From positions 9,209-73,208 of the forward strand of contig JACJZF010000012.1 of assembly GCA_020635725.1 (NCBI GenBank): DNA of 64,000 bases, read 5' to 3'. The stretch's first letter is position 1. The number at the start of each line of letters is the position of its first letter. Both the position numbers and the translations under genes were made by a program. Below the pieces are notes generated by a model. It was not told where the DNA came from. It searched no databases and saw only the letters and a program-made list of their open reading frames with translations. This DNA is from Flavobacteriales bacterium (GTDB taxonomy: Bacteria > Bacteroidota > Bacteroidia > Flavobacteriales_F > PHOS-HE28). Shown here piece by piece: positions 17,915 to 27,648 of the stretch.

Positions 17915-18699
17915 TACTGGCCTTCGCCTTAGGGCTCATGGCCTGCGGCAGCCCGGAGCAGCGCCTGGCCGAACGCGCGCTGCACCAAGGGGTCGCCGCC
18001 TACCATGACAGTGCCTACCAGGTCGCGGACAGCGCCTTCGCCCTGGCCCCCGATGATGCGCGCGCCGTGTATGACCGCGGGGTGAACGGCCTCGCCCTCC
18101 ACGGCCCGGTGTACGCCGCGGAGCACTTCGGAACAGCGGCGCGGCTGGATAGCGGCAACGTGCGTCCACTGGCCTTCTACAACTCAGGCGCCGCCCAGTT
18201 GCAGGAGGCGCGTGAAGCGGAATCGACCATCGCCCGTATCACCCGCGACCTGGAACGCACCGCGCCGACCACCGATGACATCAACGACAGGCTCCATGCG
18301 CTGGTGCAGACGGATTCCCTGCGGCGCGAATCGCACCGGCTGGAAGGGCGCATCGACACGGCCCTCACCGGATCCATAGAGGCCTTCAAGAACAGCCTGC
18401 GGCACGACCCCGATCAGGAGGATGCTCGCCATAACCTCATGCTGGCCATGCGCCTCTGGGCCAAGCGCCAGAAGGACAAGGCGCGCGATGGCGATAAGAA
18501 CGACAAGGACAAGGAGAAAGCCTTGACCGAGCGGGCCCGATTACTGCTGGAGAAGGCCGATGAGCTGGTTGATGCTTTCCGGTTCCAAGAGGCCCTGCGC
18601 GTGCTGCAGGACGGACTGAAGCAAGAGCCATCGCTCAGCACCAAGAAGGAATACATGGACAAGCTCGACCTCGTCACCAAAGCCGCGCAAGCCTCATGA
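17893..18699 (+). CDS. batC: BatC-like TPR lipoprotein
   Basis: 268 residues. The ATG at 17893, inside batB, gives a lipoprotein signal (LILAFALGLMACGS). The mature protein has TPR-like helices (YQVADSAFALAPDDARAVYD, then FKNSLRHDPDQEDARHNLML), a lysine/aspartate-rich linker (KDKARDGDKNDKDKEKA) and a last TPR. The TPR content and position fit BatC. Confidence 0.75.
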   Translation: MEQSPALILAFALGLMACGSPEQRLAERALHQGVAAYHDSAYQVADSAFALAPDDARAVYDRGVNGLALHGPVYAAEHFGTAARLDSGNVRPLAFYNSGAAQLQEAREAESTIARITRDLERTAPTTDDINDRLHALVQTDSLRRESHRLEGRIDTALTGSIEAFKNSLRHDPDQEDARHNLMLAMRLWAKRQKDKARDGDKNDKDKEKALTERARLLLEKADELVDAFRFQEALRVLQDGLKQEPSLSTKKEYMDKLDLVTKAAQAS

Positions 18700-19232
18700 T
18701 CCCCATGCGCACTCCACTGCTCTTCGCGCTCCTGCTCATTGGAGCTGCCTCCAGCGCGCAGGCTACCGCCGAGGACTACTTCAACCAGGCGGCCCGGCAA
18801 TACGTGAAAGAGGACCGTCTCACCGCGCTGCGCACCTTGGACCGCGGACTACAGGCCTTCCCCCAGGATGAGAAGCTCCGCAAGCTCGCTACCGAGCTCC
18901 TGAAGAATGAGCAGCAGCAGCAACAGAAGCAACAGCAGCAACAACAGAAAGAAGATCAGCAGCAGCAGAGACAGGAACAAGAGCAGCAGGGACAGGACCA
19001 AGAGCAGAAGCAAGGGCAAGAACAGGAGCGGCAACAGCAGGAAGGGAAGCAACAGGAGCAGGACCAGCAAGCGAACGGCTCCGAACGAACGAAGGGCAAC
19101 GAGGACGCGATGAGCAAGCGCGATGCGGAGCGTGTGCTCGATGCCTTGGAACGCCGCGAGCAGGACGTGCAACAGCAGGTAAGAGCGAAATTGCGCCCGA
19201 CACGCCGGGCACGCATCGAAAAGGACTGGTAG
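18696..19232 (+). CDS. Secreted TPR protein with glutamine-rich tail
   Basis: 178 residues. A signal peptide ends at about residue 21 (AASSAQA), a single TPR (EDYFNQAARQYVKEDRLTAL) follows, then an extremely Gln-rich segment (residues 72-126) and a charged C terminus. It is probably a split part of the BatC function, since Bacteroidota BatC proteins often end in such charged, low-complexity tails. Periplasmic by prediction. It starts on the batC stop (ATGA) and ends 5 nt before batD. Confidence 0.7.
   Translation: MIPMRTPLLFALLLIGAASSAQATAEDYFNQAARQYVKEDRLTALRTLDRGLQAFPQDEKLRKLATELLKNEQQQQQKQQQQQQKEDQQQQRQEQEQQGQDQEQKQGQEQERQQQEGKQQEQDQQANGSERTKGNEDAMSKRDAERVLDALERREQDVQQQVRAKLRPTRRARIEKDW
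18909..19073 (+). repeat. CAG/CAA-rich low-complexity tract
   Basis: About 165 bp of mostly CAG, CAA, GAG and GAA codons encode Gln/Glu-rich residues 72-126 of the preceding gene. Codons are mixed rather than a pure trinucleotide run, which argues for selection on the protein rather than recent slippage. Confidence 0.8.
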
Positions 19233-19237
19233 CAAAC

Positions 19238-20965
19238 ATGCGGGCACTTCTCGTCATAGCGATCATGACCATGCTAGCGCCCAAGGGCCTGGCACAGGAG
19301 ATCACATTCACCGCCACGGTGGACCGCACCTCCATCGCTGCGGGCGACCAGATCCGGCTAACCGTGACCTTGTCCAACGCGCAGGAGCGGTTCGCCCCCC
19401 CCGACCTGGGCGGCCTGGTGATCCTGGCAGGGCCGCAGGAGAGCAGCAGCTTCAACCTGATCAACGGGCGCATGAGCAGCACGGTGAGCAGGACCTGGCT
19501 GCTCACGGCCACGCAACCAGGCAAGTACACCATTGGGCCCGCGCGGGTGAAGGTGGGGCGCGGCACCATCGAGACGGACCCGATCACGATCGAGGTGAGC
19601 AAGGGCAGCGCGCAGAGCAACCCCAGCGTGCAGCGCGCCCAGCAGAGCGACCCGAACCTCTTCCTGATCGTGTCGCTGAGCAAGAGCAAGGCATATGTGG
19701 GTGAGCAGGTGGTGGCCTCGTATCACCTGTACAACCGCTACACCAACATCGAGGCGCCCAAGAGCGAGCCGCCGCAGCTCAACGGATTCTGGAGCGAAGA
19801 GCTGAACACGGACAACGCGCGCTGGGAGGAGAAGGTGGTGAACGGCGTGGGTTATCGCGTCATCCTCATCAAGCAGCAGCTGCTCTTCCCGCAGCGCGCC
19901 GGGAAGCTCCGCATCGAGCCCATGACCCTCACGTGCGTGATCAACCGCAGCTTCTTCAACCGGGGCACCACGGTCGATGTGCGCAGCAATGCCATCGAAT
20001 TCACCGCGCTTCCGCTGCCGCCCGGCGCACCTGCCGATTTCAACGGCGCGGTAGGCGAGCTGGCCCTTGATGTGCAGGCGGATCGCACCAGCGTGAAGGT
20101 CAACGAGGCGATCGAGGTGAACGTGCGCCTCAGCGGGCGCAGCAACCTGAAGCTGCTCGATGCGCCGCAGCTGAGCTTCCCTTCGGACCTGGAGAGCTAT
20201 GAGCCGAAGGTGGTGGACAAGGTCACCGTGAATGCCGGTGGCATGAGCGGCTCGCGCGGCTTCCAATACACGGTGATCCCGCGTCACGAAGGGACTTACG
20301 ACCTCGGGACCGTCGGACTCAGCTACTTCGACCCGCGCACCGAGAGCTACAAGCGCCTCACGAGCGAACCGTTGGTGATCGAGGTGGCGCCAGGCGCGGC
20401 GGGCACGGTCACCACTACGGTGCCGAGCCTGCGAACCGACGTGGTTGAACTGGACAGCGATATCCGTTTCATCGGCACCGGCGATGCCCAACTGCGCCGG
20501 AAGGGGCGCACTCTCTTCGGCAGCTGGCCGTGGTTGGCCGGCATGAGCGCCCCCGCCCTGCTCTTCCTCGGCTTCATCGTTTGGGACCACCGACGACGCA
20601 AGCGCATGGCCGATCCGGAAGGCATGCGGCGCCAACGAGCGGACAAGGTGGCGCGCAAGCACCTGCAACAAGCCGCCGAGGCGCTGAAGCAGGGCACGGC
20701 CGCGCCTTTCTACGCCGCCTTGTCGAAGGCCCTGCACGGTTATGCCTCGGACAAATTCAACCTGGGCGTGGCGGAAGTGAGCGCACGCCTGCTGCATGAA
20801 CGGCTCGGCGCCTCGGGCGAAGGGCGTGAGGCAGCGGATGCCTTGCTGCGCATCATCAGCGAGTGCGACATGGCGCGCTTCGCGCCGGTGGCAGACCGAC
20901 CCCAGGCCCAGCTCTATGAAGAGGCCGTGGCCGTGATCCAACGAATCGAACGCATCCAGCGATGA
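19238..20965 (+). CDS. batD: BatD, oxygen-tolerance protein
   Basis: 575 residues. Signal peptide (MLAPKGLAQ), then the BatD N-terminal domain (TATVDRTSIAAGDQIRLTVT, and SSSFNLINGRMSSTVSRTW), repeated Ig-like domains, one transmembrane helix near 430 (LAGMSAPALLFLGFIVWDH) and a cytoplasmic helical domain. Thought to sit in the inner membrane facing the periplasm. Overlaps batE by ATGA. Confidence 0.9.
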   Translation: MRALLVIAIMTMLAPKGLAQEITFTATVDRTSIAAGDQIRLTVTLSNAQERFAPPDLGGLVILAGPQESSSFNLINGRMSSTVSRTWLLTATQPGKYTIGPARVKVGRGTIETDPITIEVSKGSAQSNPSVQRAQQSDPNLFLIVSLSKSKAYVGEQVVASYHLYNRYTNIEAPKSEPPQLNGFWSEELNTDNARWEEKVVNGVGYRVILIKQQLLFPQRAGKLRIEPMTLTCVINRSFFNRGTTVDVRSNAIEFTALPLPPGAPADFNGAVGELALDVQADRTSVKVNEAIEVNVRLSGRSNLKLLDAPQLSFPSDLESYEPKVVDKVTVNAGGMSGSRGFQYTVIPRHEGTYDLGTVGLSYFDPRTESYKRLTSEPLVIEVAPGAAGTVTTTVPSLRTDVVELDSDIRFIGTGDAQLRRKGRTLFGSWPWLAGMSAPALLFLGFIVWDHRRRKRMADPEGMRRQRADKVARKHLQQAAEALKQGTAAPFYAALSKALHGYASDKFNLGVAEVSARLLHERLGASGEGREAADALLRIISECDMARFAPVADRPQAQLYEEAVAVIQRIERIQR

Positions 20966-21726
20966 TGAACCGGTTCCCTCTCCTCTGCCTTCCGCTGCTG
21001 TTCGCGGCCCAAGCCCTGTGCATGAATCGCACGCAGGCGGATTCACTGGTCGCCAACGGCCAACGTCTTTATCTCGATGGATCGTACGAGGAAGCCTTGG
21101 CGCAACTGAGCGAAGTGGAGGCGGAATTCGATTCGCCCGAGCTGCAGCTGGGTATCGGCAACTGCTGGTATCGGCTCGGTGATATCCCGCATGCCATCTT
21201 GCATTACGAGCGGGGCTTGCGTCTCGACCCCGGTGATGAGGACCTGCGCGCCAACCTGGATCTGACCATGACACAGATCAAGGACCGCATTCCCGGAGAG
21301 GCTGATCACGTGGTGGCGCGTGGCTGGTCCGCGTTTCAGGCTGGCAGCGATACGGACCAATGGGCGCGGCGCAGCCTATGGGTCTGCCTGGCTTTCTTCG
21401 TGCTGCTCACGGTCGCTCGCATCGTACGCTCGCGCGGCGCCAGGCGCATCGCCTATGGCGCGGCCGGGCTGGCTGCGCTGCTCCTGCTCTTGAGCATCGG
21501 GTTCGCCGCGCAGCGTGCCCGCCAACTGGAAACGCATCCGTACGCGATCATCTTCGCCCCGAAGACCGATGCGCGCGCGGAGCCGCGGGATACGGCCAAG
21601 GCGCTCTTCCTGCTACACCGAGGAGCCAAGGTTCAGGTGCGCGACACCACCAACGGCTGGTGCGAGGTACGGCTCGCCAGCGGGGCCACGGGCTGGCTGC
21701 CTGCGAGCGATCTCGAGCGGATCTGA
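20962..21726 (+). CDS. batE: BatE, TPR and SH3-like protein
   Basis: 254 residues: signal peptide, TPR pair (ANGQRLYLDGSYEEALAQLS and ILHYERGLRLDPGDEDLRAN), two transmembrane helices (SLWVCLAFFVLLTVARIV and AAGLAALLLLLSIGFAA) and a C-terminal bacterial SH3-like domain (GAKVQVRDTTNGWCEVRLAS). Last gene of the Bat operon. Its stop codon touches the stop of the converging giant gene, with no base between. Confidence 0.9.
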   Translation: MMNRFPLLCLPLLFAAQALCMNRTQADSLVANGQRLYLDGSYEEALAQLSEVEAEFDSPELQLGIGNCWYRLGDIPHAILHYERGLRLDPGDEDLRANLDLTMTQIKDRIPGEADHVVARGWSAFQAGSDTDQWARRSLWVCLAFFVLLTVARIVRSRGARRIAYGAAGLAALLLLLSIGFAAQRARQLETHPYAIIFAPKTDARAEPRDTAKALFLLHRGAKVQVRDTTNGWCEVRLASGATGWLPASDLERI

Positions 21727-24700
21727 TCAGCGCTCCACGATGAGCTTCTGGGTGAGCACGTCCTCTCCCGCGATCACCCGGCAGTAGTAGATGCCCGCGG
21801 CGCGTCCGCTGCACATCCACATCACACGCGCGACGCCATCCTCCGGCACCACGCCGTTGGCTACCGTCTCAACCAGCGCTCCATGGGCATCGCGCACCTC
21901 CACGACCAGCTGCGCATGGGCCGCGAGCCCCGAGAGTTGCAGGGTGGTGCTCTCCGTCATCGGGTTCGGGTAGGCCATGATCTCCGGTTTACCGACATCC
22001 TCCCAGCTCTGCGAATCGAGGGCTATGGCTCCGGCTCCTGAGGGGCAGGTGAGGTAACCGTTGTTCAGCAGTCCGGCCTGATAGCCTTGGTTGATGTTGG
22101 CCAGTGCCGACGCGATGGTCACCAGCGGATATTGCGACACGCAGCCGCCGATGGCCAGGTCCGCATGGTCCAGGAGCTGCTGCACGGTCCAGCCGCCGAA
22201 GGTCCCCGAGGTCACGACCATGTTCTTCAGCAGCACCGGCGATACGCTGAAGGCCGGGTCGACCTCATCGACCCGAGCGCTGATCTTGAGCGCCGTGAGG
22301 TGCCCGATCAACGTGTTGGAAATGGAGGTCGGATTCACCGTGGTGCCCGCAGGGAGCAATGCCGCGGTGCCAGATGAGGGCAAGGCGTTCACCACGGCCT
22401 GCGCTGTAGTGAAGCGCATCAGCCGGCTGCCACAGCCGATGGTGAGGTAGTTGGGCGCGGGGAAGGCGGCGGCCCATTGCGTATTCAAGTAGCTCGACGG
22501 GTTGGACCCGTTGAACGGAGCGCCCCACACGCCTTGTGATTCCGTGCGGATGCCGCTGCAGCCGGCTGCTCCCACCGTGATCGTGGTGGAGCATACCGAG
22601 ACGCAGCCGTTCGCTCCGGTCACGTTCACGTTATACGATCCGGAGGCGGTCACCGTGGCGGTGGCCGTGGTCTGCACCGGCGATGTGCTCCATGCATACG
22701 TGTACGGAGCCTGGCCGCCGGTGGCCGTCACGCTCACCGTGCCGTTGCTGTTGTTCGCGGAACAGCTCACGTTCGGTGTCGGAAGCACCGTGACCGTGGT
22801 GCTGGCGCTGGTGGTGCTGCATGCTCCATTGGCGATCACCACGGAATACGCGCCCGCGCCGGTGGCCATATAGCTCGATGATGTCGCGCCGCTGATGCTG
22901 CTTCCGTTCAGCCGCCACTGATAGGTGAGTCCCGCGCCCGTGGTGGCGTTCAGTTGTACGCCACCTCCCGTGCAGAAGGTGGTCGAACCGGATGCGCTGA
23001 TCGAAGCGGTGGGCACGCTGCTCACCGACACCGAGGTGGCTGATGAAGTGGTGCTGCACCCGCTTCGGGTCACCGTAACCGTATAGCTGCCGGTGGTGGT
23101 CGCGCTGTAGCTCGATGAGGTGGCACCGGAAAGCGTTGTTCCGTTGCGCCGCCATTGATAGCCGCAGCCCGTGCAGGTGCTGGCGTTCAACGTCACGCTG
23201 CCTCCCGTGCAGAAGCTCGTTGCGCCGCCTGCGGTCACTGTGGCCGTCGGCGAGGCGTTCACGGTAACGCTGGTGTTGCCCGAAGTAGCGGTGCACCCGC
23301 CGTTGCTCACCACCACGCTGTAGGAACCGGTGGCGGTCGCGGAATAGGTGTTGGCCGTGGCCCCGCTCACGTTGGTGCCGTTGCGGCGCCATTGATAGGT
23401 ATAGCCGGTGCCGGTACCCACGCTCAGGGTCACGCTGTTCCCCGAGCAGAAGGTGGTGGCCCCGCTCGCAGAGACCGTTGCGGCCGGCGTGGTGCCCACC
23501 GTTACCGGTATGCCCGAAGAGACCGAGCTGCAGCCGTTGGCCGTGGTCTGCACCGTGTACGTGCCCGCGAGCGTTGCCGTGTACGTGCTCGCGGTTGCTC
23601 CCGAGATGTTGGCTCCATCGCGTCGCCACTGATAACCATATCCCGAACCGGTGGCCGCGGAGAGCGTGACGCTCCCTCCGGTGCAGAAACCGGTGGCGCC
23701 ACCAGCCGTGATCGAGGCCGTGGGTGAGGCATTCACGGTGACGGTCAAAGCGGATGACGTGGCGCTGCATCCGCTCGAGTTGACCACCACGGCATAGCTG
23801 CCTGCGGTGGTGGCCGTGTAGGTGCTCGATGTGGCGCCGCTCAGGTTCGTCCCGTTCTTAAGCCATTGGTAGGTGTAGCCGGAGCCGGTGGATGCACTCA
23901 GGGTGACGCTCCCGCCCGCGCAGAAGCTCGTAGCGCCCCCCGCGGTCACATTCGCCGAAGGCAGTGAGCCCACGCTGACCACAACGGCCTGTGAGGTCGC
24001 CGAGCAGCCGCCGCTGGTGATCTCCACCGTGTACGTGCCGCCCTGGCTCGCCGTGTAGCTGGCCGAGGTGGCTCCGCTGATCACCGCGCCGTTGCGTTTC
24101 CACACGTACAAGTAACCTGTTCCGGAGCTGGCGTTGAGCACCACGCTGGAGCCCGAGCAGAATGAGGTAGGCCCCGTGGCCGAGATCGCTGCGGTGATAC
24201 CATTCGGGGTTCCCTGGCAGAGGCAATCGCTCGTCCACACGTCGTTCACGGTGCATGCGTTGTTGTCGTTGCAGGCCGTGCCGGGCAACGCGCTTCCTCC
24301 GGCCACGCCCTGGCAATCGGGTTGCGATACGCTGCAGCCCGTCCCCGTCACGCGGTACACGATCTTCGACTCATAGGGCTGCACGCTGATGGTCTGGCCT
24401 TGGAGCACGCCTTCCACATCCTTCCAGCAACCGCTCGGCAGGGTGAAGGTCTGCGCTGTAGGCTGCTCGTTGGTGTAGAGCAGATGCTGCTGCGCGGGGT
24501 CGATGGGCGCCACGGTGACGCGGTGCAGCTGGATGTTGTCGATCCAGTATTGCGGCTGCGTGTAGGAGTTGATGAATTGCACCATGGCCTGGTCGGTGAG
24601 CCCGCAGGGGAAGTACCACTCGATATCGCGCCGCTGGTTGTCGAATGGCAGGTCGCGCTCCCAGATCGTGGTGTAGGTCACCAGCTGGCTGGCGCCTTTG

Positions 24701-26781
24701 ATGCCCGCGTTGAGGTTGCCCATGATGTTCGACTGCAGGCTGAAGCGGAGCCGGTACCACTGGCCGTTCTGCATGTTGAAGTAATCCGGGTTGCGCAGGG
24801 AGAAGGTGGCGTACTGGCTGGCGTTCGGCAGGTAGGCCTTCAGCGCGCCGTTGTCCAGGTAGGTCATGTCGCGGGTCACCACCGCGTTATAGGGGAAGCC
24901 CGCCCAGCCGGTCACGTTGCTGTTGAAGTCGCCGTTCACCACCAGGTTGCCGCTCAGCTCGCTCACCGTGCTGTACACATCCTGACGCAGCGGATGGCGC
25001 GTGCTGCCGGCATCCTCGCTGAACTGCTGCGCCCAACGCTCCATGCTGAAGAACTCGCGCGTGCCGGCCGTGGTGTTATGCACCTGGATGCTGAGCTCGT
25101 TGTACGGATTGAAGTAGCGGTTGCCCGAGAAGCTCCCGAAATCCACCAGCGTGGCGCTGTTCACGTGCGTCTGCAGCATGCACTCCTGATCCTTCGACAG
25201 GCAGTACATGATGTTGCCGCTGTACACCGTGTTGAACGAGGGCACATAGAAAGGCGCGCTGGCCCCGGGGGTGTTGTAATTCGAGTAGTCCGAGATGCTC
25301 AGCTGCACCTCGCCGTTATTGAAGAGCGTGTTGTTCCTCACCTGGTTGCCGGAGCTCACCATGGTATGGTCCACATGGATGCCGCTCACCGAGCAGTTGG
25401 CCACGGTGTTCCACTCCACCGTGGTGTTCTTGATGCTGATGTTGCCGAAGTAGATCCCGTGCGCCATCGGCTTCTTGTTGATGGATTCCGGCGCCACGCT
25501 CTCGAACTCACCGACCATGTCGCGCACGATGTTCCTTCGGAGCACCATCCCATCGGCGTTGTCGATGGCGATGCCTCCCCCATCGTTCAGGATGGCGAGC
25601 GCATGGTGCACCACGTTGCGCTCCACCTGGGCATTGGCGTAGGCCGCTATGCCGATGTAGCCGATGTTCTCCATATAGTTATCGGTGATCACCATGCCGG
25701 TGCCGTTGGTGCGCAGCCCGAAATAGCCCCAATTGTTCTCGCCCCAGCCGGGCCAGAGACAGACATCCGTGATGGAGTTGAAGGTGAAGGAGCTGTTGTT
25801 GTCCAGCAGATAAACGGCCGTGAGGTAGGTGCGCGTGATCGTGAGGTGATGGAACTGCTGCGAGGAACCCGTGCTGTAGATCGCGCGATACGTGTCCTGC
25901 ATGGTGCAATTGGCCACCTCGATGTTGTAGGTGACGCTCAGGCGCACCGAGGCATCGGTCTGGTGCTGGAAGGTGAGGTCGCTCACCCGCGCATCGTGCC
26001 GCTGGTAACCGAAGTACACGCCGAAGTCCTGCACCGCGGCCTCAATGGTGTTGCTGGCCGGCGCGGCATTATTGGGGCACCACACGTACAGCGTGCCGTT
26101 GGCGCGGTTGTAGTACCACTCCCCTGCCTGGTCCAGCAACGAGAGCTTGTTGCGCAGGAAGTAGCCCCACTGCTGCGCACCGAGGTTGTTGCCCGTGGAA
26201 GTGTGCGTGAGGGTGGTGCCGCTGTGCGTGGACACGAATGCGGTGTCGTAGCTCCAGTTGGTCGTGCGGATCACCATGGTGGCTCCGGTGAAGTAGCCGC
26301 TCCCCTGCGTGAGCGTGGCATCGGTGGTGGAGGTGCTGTTGGCGATATCGGTGCGCATCCACCCCTCGTTCGGGAAGCGCGCAAGCTCCATGCGGTTCCC
26401 GTTGAAGTAGACCTGCTTCACGTTGGAGGCCACGCTTGCTTTCCAGATGTTGCCGCTATGGAGGGTCCAGCCGGTGACCAGCTCGCTGCCGCTGATGATG
26501 GGCGCCGCCCCACTGCCGTATGCGCCGATGATGATCTTGTTGGAGCTGGTACCCGACCCGTTGATGTTCAGTCGGCCACGGTAGGTTCCCCCGCGTTGGA
26601 AGAGGATCTGCGTGCCCGCCGTGATGCTCGTTCCGATCTGGTTGACGCGCGCGATGGTCTTCCAGGGTGTGCTCTGCGAGGTGCCGTTATTGGTATCGCT
26701 GCCGGTGGGCGAGACATAGTACACCGCGGCACTGAGCCAGCAGGGAAGCACCAGGAGCAGGGAAAGAAGGATTCTACGCAT
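21727..26781 (-). CDS. Giant T9SS-secreted beta-helix protein with Ig-like repeats
   Basis: 1684 residues. Signal peptide (LLLVLPCWLSA), then a right-handed parallel beta-helix of the pectate-lyase type (about 20-560; start YYVSPTGSDTNNGTSQ), a carbohydrate-binding-like domain (about 610-770), a Cys-rich linker, six Ig-like repeats of 79 residues (about 870-1343), a further domain and a T9SS type A sorting domain (PNPMTESTTLQLSG to TQKLIVER). Likely a cell-surface polysaccharide-binding or -cleaving protein or adhesin. Catalytic residues cannot be assigned. The gene is monocistronic. Confidence 0.85.
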   Translation of the reverse strand: MRRILLSLLLVLPCWLSAAVYYVSPTGSDTNNGTSQSTPWKTIARVNQIGTSITAGTQILFQRGGTYRGRLNINGSGTSSNKIIIGAYGSGAAPIISGSELVTGWTLHSGNIWKASVASNVKQVYFNGNRMELARFPNEGWMRTDIANSTSTTDATLTQGSGYFTGATMVIRTTNWSYDTAFVSTHSGTTLTHTSTGNNLGAQQWGYFLRNKLSLLDQAGEWYYNRANGTLYVWCPNNAAPASNTIEAAVQDFGVYFGYQRHDARVSDLTFQHQTDASVRLSVTYNIEVANCTMQDTYRAIYSTGSSQQFHHLTITRTYLTAVYLLDNNSSFTFNSITDVCLWPGWGENNWGYFGLRTNGTGMVITDNYMENIGYIGIAAYANAQVERNVVHHALAILNDGGGIAIDNADGMVLRRNIVRDMVGEFESVAPESINKKPMAHGIYFGNISIKNTTVEWNTVANCSVSGIHVDHTMVSSGNQVRNNTLFNNGEVQLSISDYSNYNTPGASAPFYVPSFNTVYSGNIMYCLSKDQECMLQTHVNSATLVDFGSFSGNRYFNPYNELSIQVHNTTAGTREFFSMERWAQQFSEDAGSTRHPLRQDVYSTVSELSGNLVVNGDFNSNVTGWAGFPYNAVVTRDMTYLDNGALKAYLPNASQYATFSLRNPDYFNMQNGQWYRLRFSLQSNIMGNLNAGIKGASQLVTYTTIWERDLPFDNQRRDIEWYFPCGLTDQAMVQFINSYTQPQYWIDNIQLHRVTVAPIDPAQQHLLYTNEQPTAQTFTLPSGCWKDVEGVLQGQTISVQPYESKIVYRVTGTGCSVSQPDCQGVAGGSALPGTACNDNNACTVNDVWTSDCLCQGTPNGITAAISATGPTSFCSGSSVVLNASSGTGYLYVWKRNGAVISGATSASYTASQGGTYTVEITSGGCSATSQAVVVSVGSLPSANVTAGGATSFCAGGSVTLSASTGSGYTYQWLKNGTNLSGATSSTYTATTAGSYAVVVNSSGCSATSSALTVTVNASPTASITAGGATGFCTGGSVTLSAATGSGYGYQWRRDGANISGATASTYTATLAGTYTVQTTANGCSSVSSGIPVTVGTTPAATVSASGATTFCSGNSVTLSVGTGTGYTYQWRRNGTNVSGATANTYSATATGSYSVVVSNGGCTATSGNTSVTVNASPTATVTAGGATSFCTGGSVTLNASTCTGCGYQWRRNGTTLSGATSSSYSATTTGSYTVTVTRSGCSTTSSATSVSVSSVPTASISASGSTTFCTGGGVQLNATTGAGLTYQWRLNGSSISGATSSSYMATGAGAYSVVIANGACSTTSASTTVTVLPTPNVSCSANNSNGTVSVTATGGQAPYTYAWSTSPVQTTATATVTASGSYNVNVTGANGCVSVCSTTITVGAAGCSGIRTESQGVWGAPFNGSNPSSYLNTQWAAAFPAPNYLTIGCGSRLMRFTTAQAVVNALPSSGTAALLPAGTTVNPTSISNTLIGHLTALKISARVDEVDPAFSVSPVLLKNMVVTSGTFGGWTVQQLLDHADLAIGGCVSQYPLVTIASALANINQGYQAGLLNNGYLTCPSGAGAIALDSQSWEDVGKPEIMAYPNPMTESTTLQLSGLAAHAQLVVEVRDAHGALVETVANGVVPEDGVARVMWMCSGRAAGIYYCRVIAGEDVLTQKLIVER
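22753..24174 (-). repeat. Six tandem 237-bp repeats coding Ig-like domains
   Basis: Period 237 bp (79 codons). Each unit starts with a G-[AS]-T-x-F-C motif and carries YQW, NG and SGAT blocks and a second Cys. Units are diverged at DNA level, so the array is old. The second and third units start at 23937 and 23700 on the minus strand. Confidence 0.85.
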
Positions 26782-27090
26782 GGCCGGGGAGTGCCTTTAG
26801 AAGCGCCGCGAAGTTGGCTTTCAGGAGGGGGTCGGAGCCGGGCTGCGGCCCATTGGAATGTGAACATTTCGACCAGTCCGCGAGCAGGGGCGGCGAAGCG
26901 GAACATGTGCCGATGGACGCCTCGAAACCCCTTGAAAATCCGGGAAAAGACACCTGTTTGGGCTGTTGATAACCGCCTACCGGGGCGAATCGGTCAGCGG
27001 TACGGCCACCGGCGTGAGGAACAATCACAGGAGATCGCGCGAATCGGTCAGCGCCCAAGCAGGCAACCTCCGGCACTTGGCGTACTTGAG
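26782..27090. other. Intergenic space between giant gene and tRNA-Arg
   Basis: No gene seen. It holds a 12-nt near-palindrome AATGTGAACATT at 26857-26868, about 75 nt before the giant gene, and two copies of the 15-mer GCGAATCGGTCAGCG at 26985-26999 and 27039-27053. CAACTTCG on the minus strand (about 26808-26815) is a weak -7-like match. None is strong on its own. Confidence 0.4.
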
Positions 27091-27164
<74 letters not shown>

Positions 27165-27269
27165 CTGATGGCAAAAGTCTCGATTATGGGGCACACGCCC
27201 ACGGCTCTTCACGGCGAGCTTGCTGTCGGGCATTGATCGCAACCGGTGTTCAGTCCGTGCCCAGGAAAT

Positions 27270-27598
27270 GGATTGCCCGCTCCGCGGGCTTTCACTGGTG
27301 GGGAGATTCAAGGTATGATCCCGATGGCGCGCCGCGCCATGGATCTTTCGTTCGCCCGGGTGCGCGAGCAAGCCGGTGGTGGATTGCCCGCTCCGAGGGC
27401 TTTCGCTGGTGGGGGGATTCAAGGTATGATCCCGATGGCGCGCCGCGCCATGGATCTTTCGTTCCGCCCGGGTGCGCGAGCGAGCCGGTGGTGGATTGCC
27501 CGCTCCGCGGGCTTTCACTGGTGGGGGGATTCAAGGCATGATCCCGATGGCGCGCCGCGCCATGGATCTTTCGTTCCGCCCGGGTGCGCGAGCAAGCT
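27270..27598. repeat. Array 1: three tandem 111-112 bp repeats between tRNA genes
   Basis: Units start at 27270, 27381 and 27493. Each has, on the plus strand, GGATTGCCCGCTCCGCGGGC (hairpin, perfect in units 1 and 3), then GATGGCGCGCCGCGCCATGG (hairpin), a T-rich TCTTTCGTTC and GTGCGCGAGCAAGC. The period is not a multiple of three, so it is not coding. It is the same family as array 2. The rest of 27165-27648 holds no gene. Confidence 0.9.
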
Positions 27599-27622
27599 CG
27601 CATTCGGGTGGAACGAAAGATC
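27565..27622. repeat. Inverted repeat closing array 1
   Basis: The last unit's GATCTTTCGTTCC...GTGCGCGAGC meets an inverted copy, GCTCGCATTCGGGTGGAACG..., which ends in GATC. The arms are about 27 nt with few mismatches. The inverted arm also supplies the T-run of the tRNA-Pro terminator. Confidence 0.8.
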
Positions 27623-27640
27623 CCGCCTCTCGGCGGGATC
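27612..27640 (-). terminator. Terminator of tRNA-Pro
   Basis: On the minus strand GATCCCGCC-GAGA-GGCGGGATC (9-bp perfect stem) is followed by TTTCGTTCC, starting 9 nt after the tRNA 3' end. Confidence 0.75.
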
Positions 27641-27648
27641 ATCCCTTG

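Noticed and set aside
26857..26868. AATGTGAACATT as a CRP/FNR-like operator of the giant gene
   Set aside because: Only a 5-bp arm on each side with a 2-nt spacer and a single copy; too weak to call a site, so it is only mentioned in the intergenic entry.
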